DNA of 64,000 bases from Takakia lepidozioides (lineage: Eukaryota; Streptophyta; Takakiopsida; Takakiales; Takakiaceae): positions 19,592,001 to 19,656,000 of the forward strand of contig CM060734.1 of NCBI GenBank assembly GCA_030704615.1. The letters run 5' to 3'. The notes under the pieces are model-generated. The model was not told the DNA's origin and ran no database searches. It saw nothing but the letters and a program-made list of their open reading frames with translations. This document shows, piece after piece, positions 54,464 to 64,000 of this stretch (its first letter is position 1; the number at the start of each line of letters is the position of its first letter). Made by a program: the position numbers and the translations under genes.

Positions 54464-56259
54464 TCACACCTCTGTCCCCTGTTAATTTAAATTAGAAAAA
54501 AAAAAACCCGCCCAATACTGTACAGTTCATAGAAGCGCATGTTTGGCGTGCATGTTGTGGAGAGAGCTCATCCAACTGCCCAAGTCATGAGCGCAGCATC
54601 ACTGCCCTGCCAACTCTGGGCTGGACCCAAGCATTCACAAACAAAGTTTCATCAGTCTTCGGGGACCTTTTTTTTCGAGTGGCTCTTTAGCATTGGAGAG
54701 TGATGGAAGACTATCCTTGGAGTGCGGATGGATCCATCTTCCGAACCAATGTGGGTACCGCCGCGCGGGAATACATTCTATGTATACCCCTCGTTATCAG
54801 CAATACCGCAAGACAAAGTTTTTTTTTGCGCGAAATTTCGCCACTTTTTGATCCAGAAATTGGCCTCACGAAATTTACAAAGGAATTATGGGTTAAAATA
54901 AGGCACTGTTTCGCATTACTGCCCTCCCTAATGCCATCATGTCGCTGCATTGAGGACGCCGCCTGTACAACTGTCGCACAGGGAAAGAGAGCCACATGCC
55001 ATTCGGGTTCGTTAGATCCAGATGATCTTGCCTATCGATTTCTAGAAACCCTACCACACTGCCAGCGCAAGGAGCAAAGCCTTAGGTTCAAACTCTTTCC
55101 GCTTCCGCCAAGGGGTTGAGCTATGGAGGGAACTCTCATTTAGGTTTCGCTTACCCGCCTAGTATCTGTGTCATGCACCTCCATTTAAGCAAACTTGCAC
55201 CGCCTCTTGCACTGGCACATGAGGCTTTGAGCAGAGTTGCTGATCTTGGACAAGAGTACCTAGTCATATTTGTCAATGGATTGTATCCATGTGACAGAGT
55301 TGTGCTAGGCTTTGCAATATCCAATGTCGTTGTTACTTCGAAAAAATTACCTCCCTTGTCGCTCCCACAAACCGAACACTACATGAGTTGAGTTCGCATA
55401 AAACTCATCAAACATTCTTGACAGTAGCCACCGGTTTGAAATCACATGCCACAGAGTCGCCAATTGATCTTCCTCATAGGCCAGCCAGGAGCCAACATGG
55501 CTCAAGTTCTTAAGAAGAACGCTGCCGCTAGAGCCTCGGGCCCATAACAAGGTCCCCCCAAATCGCGGATTCCAGCGGATCTTCGGGATGTTTGTCTCAG
55601 CTCTGCTTGCGTTGCTCCCGAGGAAATCTCTCCGGTGTTCTGGGGGGCATTTACTCCAACATTTGGCGTATCCTTGAAGGACTTCAACTTATCTCCCTTG
55701 GGCCTTGGACAATCCTCCCATGGAAAAAGGGCAAGCAGGCTCACCTCTACGGTTTGAAATGTGGCGGCTACTGACTAGAACTCCATTTGAACGAGTGAAA
55801 GCTGTGGAGGGTGCATGTGAAAGCCTAGCAGATTTTCTTGTAAAGTTCGCAAGCTCAACATATCATGAGTGATTTTGTATCCGGTGCTCTATGACGAGCA
55901 TAAGTTTGGAGCCAAGAATCCGACAATGGAGGAATATGGGCCCAGCAAGGACGACCACAGTTGGGTTCTCACTTAGAACATAGTACAAAGTGGAATGCTG
56001 CAGCATGCTATCTATTTCTTCACGTGTAGAATTTCTTGATCCCATATCTGTCTAGGAAGGCAGGAAAAATCCATTCTCCTCTCCTCTTGGCTCTCAAGAA
56101 ACGGCAGGACAGGTGAGTTCGTTTCACTGAAGAATTCATGCTGACACCTAAACTGGAGTTTCAATCACCAACATCTGAAAATAGTGCTGCGATACCCCTT
56201 AACCGTCCCTTCTCAAAGCTCTCCGCACATTTTCTCCCTCTGACCTGGAACTTAATGTT
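54464..56259. other. Intergenic, possible HIT-like fragment
   Basis: A plus frame at ~55,120-55,391 contains SHLGFAYPPSICVMHLHLSK. The pattern G-F-x-x-P-P-(5)-H-L-H resembles the histidine-triad region of plant HINT proteins, but the third triad His is Ser/Lys, and no flanking HIT sequence is seen, so at best it is a decayed exon. Plus frame 54,700-55,119 and minus frame 55,502-55,744 show no motif. 55,800-56,250 is probably promoter/5' leader of the RRM gene. Confidence 0.25.
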
Positions 56260-56292
56260 GTGGAAGAACCCGTGATTCGACCAACCCAAGCC

Positions 56293-57884
56293 ATGGAGGA
56301 TGATGAACCAAGAGGTCGAAGTTTCTACACCCACTTTATTACCCCAGCAGAGGAATTGCAAGGGTCATGGGGTGGCGCACGGGGATGTAAGGAACATCCA
56401 GACTATGGGAAGGAAACTATGGACCATGTGAGTGAAACTTTGGAAAGAAACCAGTGGAACTATGGGTCTTCTGGGCGACCTGGGTATACGAGAGGGGACT
56501 ACTTGAGTGGTCCTGCAGATCTGGGGAGAAAATCTTTGGAGTTCTGTAAGCCTGCCAGACTAGTAACCGAGGGAGAGGCTTGGCGTAGAGATAAAGAGTA
56601 TGGCAATGGAGTGCATAGAAGGGAAGTTGGGGTGCTTGAGTATGGCAACCGTACGGACGAAACAGTTCCCATGTGGGAGACCAACGTGGGCCAACCAGTT
56701 GGTACGTGGGAGCCATCCGTTGGGGGTTGGGGGATGGCTCGTACTGGGTCAGTTCCAAGAGAGTATGAATCGGGACCCTCAAGAGAATCTGAGAAGTACA
56801 AAGGGACTTCTGATGGAGAGACCTGGGACCCTCGGGACCGAGAGTTTGGGAACGGGGACGTTTCACGGCGGGAGTCTCATGGACTACCTGAATACAGTAA
56901 AGGTGACCCTGATATGGCTGGTGTATGGCCCTCCAGTTGGCAATCAGGAGGGAGGCCTCAGGAGGTCCGAGAGTTGGAGAAGGTCACAGGTAATCACATG
57001 GAGACCTGGGGGAGGGGAAAGGAACATGGAAATGGGGGCTTGAGGAAAGAACTGAGTTCTGGGGGCCCTACCCTGTTGCCCTCCCCGCAACCCTCAACTC
57101 CTCATTCACAGGTTTCCTCTCCCAGTCAATTGGGTTGGTACTCTGATGGAGATGCAGCTGCCATGGACGTGTTTGTGGCTTCCCCACATCTCTGGGTTGG
57201 CTCACTCGGCCAAAATGTCAGTGAAGCGCTTGTCAGATCACAATTTGATACATTTGGGCCTATTGATGGGGTCTCAGTATTCCGTGGCCGTGATTTTGCC
57301 ATCATTGAGTATCGAAGTGTTCGTGATGCAGCAAAGGCACGCAAAGTCATGCAGGGCTCCATGCCTTGGGGAAAGCCTCTGCTGATCAAGTTTCAGGACT
57401 CCGGGCTGGGCACGTGGGGTGCCACGAGTGGGGTCACAATTGGTGCCAGTTGTCATGTCTGGGTTGGTGGAATCTCCAGCCAGAGTGCCAAAGAGGAGCT
57501 TTTGAAGGATGTAGTGGGGGCAGGGCTGAAAGGACCCCGTTCAGTGTTTGCTTTAGTAAGTGCAAGTGCAATTTTGCTGGAATTTGAAGCCCCCGAGGAA
57601 GCTGTTGCAGTGATGGTGCATGTGCGACAACGACGGAGAGATAGTGGCCGCTCCCTCCCGCCCTCTTCCAAAGGACTCTCTGAACGGAGTCTGTCAACGG
57701 GGCCGAGTTCTGGTGATGGGCTTCGCTCAGATGGAGTGAGCACGGGTGGGAATCGGCATCTTTGGATTGGGCGGGTTGACCCCATGATCCGTGAAGAGGA
57801 ATTGTTAGCTGCATTTGCGCAATTCGGGGAGCTCACTGGCTGGAAGTTCCTTCGACAAAGTGGCTGTTGCTTTATCGATTTTAG
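56293..57884 (+). CDS. FPA/SPEN-like RNA-binding protein, 5' coding exon
   Basis: ATG 56293 lies in AGCCATGGAG, a strong plant context; the frame is open a little further up (to TAA ~56,200) without an ATG. 530 residues: a ~290-residue Gly/Arg/Glu/Tyr-rich disordered N-terminus, RRM1 from residue ~299 (HLWVGSLGQNV ... DFAIIEYRSVRDAAKA), RRM2 from ~388 (HVWVGGISSQSAKEELL ... LLEFEAPEEAVAVMVH) and the start of RRM3 at ~489 (HLWIGRVDPMIREEELLAAF ... CCFIDF). Three N-terminal RRMs in this style are typical of plant FPA-like SPEN proteins, which act in RNA 3'-end choice and flowering control in Arabidopsis. The exon ends at TTTTAG with donor GTGAGG (57885); the rest of RRM3 and a C-terminal SPOC domain would follow. 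Confidence 0.8.
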
Positions 57885-57934
57885 GTGAGGTTTGGGGTCT
57901 CATATGTTTTCTCCTTAGAAGGTGTACCAACGCT

Positions 57935-58178
57935 CCCTTTCCCCCCTGGAACTGTTTTTAGGTTCTGGGATCTGTTGAGCAATTCTTGTGCGCTGGTACT
58001 CGCGAACATTAATGCAACACGTTCCAGTATTGGGAAACAATTGTTTGGCATCCCCTTCCCTTCCCCCCTGGAACTGTTTTAGGTTCTGGGATCTGTTGAG
58101 CAATTCTTGTGCGCTGGTACTCACGAACATTAATGCAACACGTTCCAGTATTGGGAAACAATTGTTTGGCATCCCCTT
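57935..58178 (+). repeat. ~121-bp tandem duplication in intron
   Basis: Two near-identical units (CCCCCTGGAACTGTTTT ... GGGAAACAATTGTTTGGC) at ~57,941-58,060 and ~58,064-58,178, differing by one T and a G/A. Recent duplication inside the first intron of the RRM gene. 58,179-58,532 shows nothing else. Confidence 0.9.
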
Positions 58179-58532
58179 AGCTTACAACATCAGGTGTTGC
58201 TACTAACACTGCTCAGGGCATGCTTCTGTAGGGGAACTGCAGCCTCTGATGTCTTTTATCACTGAAAACCAATTGTGCATAATCAAATCTGTAAGTGTAG
58301 GCTTGGTATGCTCAGAGACGTTGTAGCATAAGTCTATTCCACAGGAAGATAGTAGTCAAAATTATAGTTGAACTGCAACTCTTTCTTTTCCTTCTCAATG
58401 CAAACTGGATGGAGGTTCTATGGCCACAAGGCTAGAGCAAGCATATGCTTTGGAACTGAGACCAACGCAGTTACTGCCAAGGTTTATTATTGTGGCTGTT
58501 GATGCTTCATGTGTGCTGTGGTGGGATTGCAG

Positions 58533-58570
58533 GTCACCTGAATCTGCTTCTCTCGCCAAAGAGACAATTT
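58533..58570 (+). CDS. Candidate next exon of the RRM gene
   Basis: After acceptor GGATTGCAG the bases complete the split codon of the first exon (AG + G) and read SPESASLAKETI, which fits the second helix of RRM3 (as in ...DALxAKxxL). A donor GTTAAG at 58,571 precedes an in-frame TAA at 58573. Supported by phase and motif fit only; no further exon was found before the window's next gene. Confidence 0.35.
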
Positions 58571-59424
58571 GTTAAGACTTCCTTCGGAAACTGTCCAGCT
58601 TTGTTGCCATCCTTTGTGGGGGGGGAAGTCCACATGAAAACATGGAAAAGGGTGTAAATTCAACATGACAGGGGGCACCTGTTTAACCCAATAACAGTTA
58701 TGATACGTTACTACAAAACTCCACAAATCCCCACACTATCATCCAACACTCGAATTAGCAAGGGAGGTCTCTGAGCATTTATTTCGAGGTTCTGGATTTC
58801 AGATCAGCAACACAACAGCGAGGGCCTCTGCATTTTTTTTTCCAGTTTCAGATAACAAAACTCCTTTGATTGGGATGCCTTTGTTGTCACACACCCACAC
58901 AGATTTGCATAGGGAAAGAGTGATAAACCCAAAAACAATCTGGGCATTATGTCAATGGTGCCAATATCAATGTATGATGGCACAGTAAAACCCTGTCAAT
59001 GGATTGCTCCAGATACCCTAAGTTGTTGATGTGCTAGGCTAATCTGATATTTAAACACCATGTCGCACTTAGGACAGTTCCTACAGAACATCCCAAAATC
59101 TCACAAGCAAAACCCCAAAACTTGATTGGCATTCTTATGTGGCAAGAACATATGGGCATGTACAAAATTGCGGATGCCGAGGGGGGGGGGAGGGATGATT
59201 GGAGAACTAAACCCTGGTAAATTAGTAGAGACAAATAACCTCCCTCTCTTCAGGGGGAAATCTCTGCCATGGGCTGGGGCCAGATAAGGATCTCAATTCT
59301 ACTTCTTTCTTTCTCTTGAATGGAAGGATGAGCGGTGCCAATGAAACCCCACTATGTGAATTGTCAAAGGAACACGGTAGACTCAATATACAACAACCCA
59401 GTTCCCAACTGCATGGATGACTGC
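58571..59424. other. Intergenic / intron and 3' UTR
   Basis: Between the candidate RRM exon and the AMP deaminase stop; G run at 59,180. No coding sequence recognised. Confidence 0.4.
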
Positions 59425-62400
59425 TCAAGGCACGTATTCGTCTGAGATCTTGGCCTCTCCAAGGTAAACATACTGCAACTCCTCTTTCCACACCTGCATC
59501 ACAATCAAGCAGGAAGGCCCTAAGAGACTGAGTGGTTCACACACAAAGAGGGATAAGAAGGTTTATACAGAAGGTCCAGGAAAAACCCTGCGACATGAAG
59601 GAGATTTAAGAGACATTGACCACTACTAGGATGCTGTGAAGGAAATGGACAGGAGAGGAAGATATGTCAGCGTAAATCAGCTCAACTCACTTGATACACC
59701 TCATCTTGATTTCTTCTTTAAGCGTATGCAACCCTTTGAACATTGATCTGAGGGTCTGCCAGACATACCTCATGGCGAAACTCAACACGCATATGAGGGA
59801 CATTAGTCTTGTGGATGTCATTGCCTTCTGGACCCCTTTTGAAGTAGTTCTTCCCAACCCAATGCGACTGCAGTCTCAGAAAACACAGTTAGAAAATCAG
59901 CAATCTGGGCAACATACTGCTGGATGGTCTTCCACTCACTTCAGTCCACTTGAGCTCATATTCTCTACTGAAAATATGCATAGCACAAAAAGATTGAACA
60001 GAATGTACCTTGATTGGATGGAAAAATCCTGATTGGTAGACGGAGTTCCGGGCGATTTCACAGAGATCACAGGCACTCAGCTTCCATACCTAGCCCACTC
60101 AACAAAGAGATAGAGAAAGACAGTCACACGCCAAGCCCCAAGATCGTTAGCATCACTTTTCAAGGTTGGTGGCTTACTCTTCTGACAGCCTACACTAAAA
60201 CAATCAACAGTACTCGCAGCTTTCAGCTTTGAAGATCCAGATGACAACTCGAGGCAAACCAATATGTGCAGCCTGTAAAATCTGGGACCACCTAAAGAAG
60301 GCACACATGCTTTCTCTAGAGACAAAGTCTTTAGCTGATTAAAGGCAGATTGAGACCCTCACAGCACGTAGTCCGCTAGATCCAGGTTTACCATGAAAAT
60401 TTGGGGAATCCGATGTCCCTAAGGTCATTCTCTTCTTGCATAATAAACTTTGATATTTGATGCGTATGTCAGAGCTGATTCACGAATTTACACACACACT
60501 GCAAAACTGTTAATATGTGGAAGTGTTTAGCAAAAGTACCTGGGCGGCAATGCTGTACTCCTCTACGAGGGGTTCCTTGGTCAGGTGGATCTGGAGGGGG
60601 TCATCGGTGGAGAGAGACACATTAAGCCCTCGTGCAAAGAACATGGGGAAAGGGTTGCGATGGTAGTCCAAAAAGAGCGAGTTATTGCTCAATGGCGACA
60701 TGGACAACCCAATCTGGAGACGAGGCACAGGAGGCTGTCAGCAAATAGAAAACTGTTGGCAAAGGCATACTCAGATTGACGCTAAATAACTCTTGGTGCC
60801 ATCTTTCCTGCACCTGAAATGTTTCCTTTTGGAAAAAGCCGAATTCAAAAGAAGTCACAGAGAGGAGCGGGGGACCAGGATTATATGTTGAATTGGCAAG
60901 AAAGAAAGAGAGGTAGTTAGGAGACCTGAGAGAGGTAGTAGAGGTACTGGAGTCCAGGAGACTTGCGGAGGTTGTTGCCATGCGCTATGTTATGCGCCAA
61001 CAAAAAGGTCGCTGCAAGATGGTCCAAATCTCCTGCCTACTCAACACAATCACAAACATAAATCCCATCAATAAAGCAAACGATAGAAATAATAGAAGTT
61101 AGAACGCTTGCTCAATGTCAATTCCCTCCATGACTGTCTCACTGATTTCCTCCCTCTACCTGTACTGTGAATGGTATAAAATTTTCTCTTCCATCTCTCC
61201 ATCTCACCTTCAGATTTCCAAGAAGCTCTTCAACACTCTTTCAGGTAGCTGATAAAAGTTGCCAGCCAGTATTGCAAAGTAAGCTCTACTACATTTTGTG
61301 AGTTTCACAAACCTCGCCTGAATGCGGCCGAAACTTGATTGTGGTCATTCCTTTGAGCTCACGCAGCTGCAAATGAACCAAAATGACAATTCAATGTTTC
61401 AGTTAACTTGGCTCCACCTATTTCCATTTAGCGGACGTAGGCAGTCATCTGCCTCTCTGTGAGACTGAGGCAGACAACAAACCTTCATTGCCACTGGGCT
61501 CAAGGATGGGCTCTCCAGAAAAGATACCAAGACATGTGAAAATCAAATCGTGAAGCAGGTTCTTGTATTAAAACATTGAGTGATGTTTTTTGTTCAAGGT
61601 TAGGAGGGATAAGGAACAGCAAATAGCATTCCACATAGCTGCAAGTAACACAGCATTTTGGTTAAGCACAGAAGAGCTCATGCAAGGGCAAAGTTGGCTG
61701 GTGGGGAGGAGTACGCTAAGATGAAACCTGAAGTCTCCATTTCTAAGAAAGAGGTCAGATGTTGGAGCAAGAATAGCGGTTGGGTAAAAGTCAAGTAAAT
61801 CCATTTTACACTTCTATAATGCCTCACACGGCACCATTCATACGTACCTTGTTAAGGGTGTAGAGATTGGCATAAACATAGTAGGCCCAATATGAATACG
61901 CTGGGTTGAAGGGGTTGTTCCACTGTGTTGGTGTCTGCATGTGCTTTGTTGGCCGCCTTTCAGGCTTGCTCTCATCATCCACCATATCAAATCCCACCAC
62001 CTGTGCCCCACTGTATGTTATCTTCCATGCTACACAGACCATTGTCATTTACCCTTAAGAAAATTGAATTATCACCCTAAACGAGTTTCACATCGGCTCA
62101 TGTCCAACGCATGAATATGGATTGTTGCCCTCAAATGGACATATTATACATGAGAGCATGCACAATTAACCTATCCCTAAACCTAAACCAGCACACATGG
62201 CTACTCATCGAGGTCTTCACTTCAGAACCTCCCTGGGAGTTCATCAAAGGATAACTAACTCCAAAACTACAAGAAACTGACCTGCTTGAGGAAAACATGG
62301 AGCTGAGGATGAGAAGCAGGGTCAACGGTGACCTCAAAGAGAGGGATAAACACATTATCCAAAATTGTTTGGAAGGATGTCACAATACCCATTTCCTTGT

Positions 62401-62752
62401 ACACATTATACAACCGCGGCAACTGCATCAACACATGAAAACCAAAGCACATCATTGAGTAGCAAAGTGCAGTCTGAAGAATTTCCAAGTGACGGATGAC
62501 TTTCATACTCTTCATATATCTTTTCCTTCGATCTCCCCTTTCTATTTTATATTGTTTCTCTATTGATTCACCCTTTTCATACCTTCACGTGCACATTCGT
62601 CTGAAGAATTTAACCTTGGGACAGCAAGTTATACATACTTGAATGAGCCACAGGACATTTTCACTATATAACTCGTTGTTAACAATCCAGCTAGCCAGCT
62701 GATCCCACTCGCTCTGATTCCTCCCATATATTGATATTCTGTACTCTGCCAT
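59425..62752 (-). CDS. AMPD: AMP deaminase, C-terminal nine exons
   Basis: Deaminates AMP to IMP in purine salvage and adenylate balance; plant enzymes are membrane-anchored. Exons: 62752-62639, 62422-62282, 62000-61848, 61366-61313, 61036-60926, 60713-60540, 60089-60009, 59867-59769, 59493-59425 (TGA). All have GT-AG borders and join in phase 0, giving 331 residues: [135 protein letters not shown]. Spacing from the His of RPH to the Glu (+3), the His of AHG (+22) and the first Asp of DDP (+77) fits Zn ligand/catalytic residues H659, E662, H681 and D736 of Arabidopsis FAC1. The N-terminal part, with the first zinc HxH, is not in the window. No stop or shift: likely functional. Confidence 0.96.
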
Positions 62753-64000
62753 CTGCATCATGTGCATGCCACAATAGCAACAACCTCATGAAAAACTGTA
62801 TACAGCTTCTCACAGGACAAATAACATGAGATTTCCAATTGCATAAACCAAGTACAGATAGCCAAACTATTTCCTTATTGCACTTACACAAGTCCAAATT
62901 GAGAACTCCCAAGGTAGAAAGGTAGAAATGATGTATGCCATAGTATGGGGTCAAGCTACAATACTAGCCTCTAAGCTGTCTTCCGATTCAATCCCATGGG
63001 TTTCAGTGTTTTCTTGGATGCTTAAATTATTATTGCAAACTCCATGGTCAATACCCCAAGCAGCCTTGTCCTCTTCATGGCTTCAGATGCCAATACCAAT
63101 CTTTAAACTCTACATATTGCACTTTTGGCTGAGTGGTTCCTCATTAAGTTTCTTAGAATGTACTCATAAGACGTTTAGTGGCGATAGACCCCGTCCCAAG
63201 TTTGGGCTGAACAAAAGGGAATAGATACTACCTTTGTGAGGGGCCCTCCGGTAGTGTGACTGACCTTGATAAAGACAATTAGTTCGAGTTTCCCAGATAT
63301 CAAAGCCCTTCACACAAGCATCAATTTGCTGTGAGTGAGCTGCCCAGCAATTAGACCCCCAACAGGGCCAGGGCTTTAGGCTCACCCTCAAGATTTTCAA
63401 AGTTGGTGAACAGAGGTGCTCAAGTTTCTTAGACTTGGCTAGGTCGGTGTTAGGTGGTGAGCCACTTGGAAAGGTCTCTTAATAAGGCTGAGCTGATACC
63501 AGACATGATAAGCCACCTTGTCCCTATATTTACGGGAATCTATTACCCTATATTCCATGCCGTCATACTCAGCACGCCCAACGCTTAATGGAGGGCTATT
63601 GAGTCCTAACAGGCAGAAGAAGCATCTTAACCTACCGCACACCTTGAAAACCTCTGAGGCAATTGGCTGCATTAGTTGCATCAGCCTTGCCTACTTTCCA
63701 TATATCTGTCAACATATATTGTTCAAGACAGACAACAGTAGCAATTTGTCAACTGAGCAGCCGTTCTTGAAGCAGTGAATTGGATCACCTCCTTGAACTA
63801 ATGCTTGTTGGACATTTTGGTTCTAAAGAGCATCACACCTGAAGACAAGGAGTGACCTCATTTCACCAAAGCCTGAACATAGAAGTTCTCCTCATTTCTG
63901 AAGTGAGGACTTGATGTTGTTTGGATGTGAAAATATCTATGGCAGAATGTACTCATGACTTCCAAACAATAAATGATGGTCACGAGTCGCCACCCGCCAC
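62753..64000 (-). other. AMPD intron or upstream exons not found
   Basis: The exon preceding the one at 62752 (which in plants encodes a stretch ending in EASKYQ just before MAEYRIS) could not be located on minus up to 64,000, nor could the HVHHSACM zinc-site exon. The region is AT-moderate, without a recognised gene or repeat; it is probably a large intron. Confidence 0.5.

Overview
This is nuclear DNA of a green plant-lineage eukaryote. The evidence is a multi-exon AMP deaminase whose exons read like land-plant AMPD, a three-RRM protein of plant FPA/SPEN type, canonical GT-AG introns, degenerate TTTAGGG telomere-like motifs and a chromodomain Ty3/gypsy element primed by initiator tRNA-Met. 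The very high load of decayed transposons and palindrome arrays makes me think of a charophyte (streptophyte) alga such as Chara; that is inference, not proof.

Layout. 1-5.9 kb: two unrecognised minus-strand genes (one runs off the left edge), separated by Pro/Thr/His-rich open frames. 7.7-8.2 kb: a CTGTG minisatellite and a GGCGTGAGC palindrome repeat. 8.7-9.5 kb: SWIM zinc-finger gene remnant, cut by a 6.9 kb minus-strand chromovirus (9,515-16,395; LTRs, PBS, gag-pol, chromodomain). 16.5-20.05 kb: six exons of a minus-strand gene with an NPPY-type methyltransferase module, carrying a second palindrome array in one intron and bounded on its other side by a deleted, inverted copy of the same chromovirus (20,070-22,309). 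23.9-31.3 kb: minus-strand retroelement remains (a long unknown frame, a zinc-knuckle gag and an RT/RNase H/integrase fragment) whose in-frame stops are all TAG. 31.8-32.7 kb: 345-bp tandem repeats with telomere-like cores. 33.4-36.8 kb: a DNA transposon with an RNase H-like (DUF7869-like) transposase and two small companion frames. 38.4-39.1 kb: a candidate small gene with a 10-nt microexon.

39.5-51 kb is the strangest part. Three arrays of AGCGACCGCC...GGCGGTCGCT palindromes (39.5-40.4, 46.9-48.2, 50.6-50.9 kb) surround a broken protein-kinase-like gene, a 118-bp satellite in two blocks, a RING-finger pseudogene and a decayed hAT transposase. 51.0-54.5 kb: a plus-strand LTR element that has lost its reverse transcriptase.

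56.3-64 kb holds the host genes: the FPA-like RRM gene on plus and AMP deaminase on minus, in convergent orientation. Their exons carry no premature stops, in contrast to the transposon genes, where nearly all nonsense mutations look like single C-to-T changes (CAG to TAG, CAA to TAA, CGA to TGA), as expected of heavily methylated DNA.
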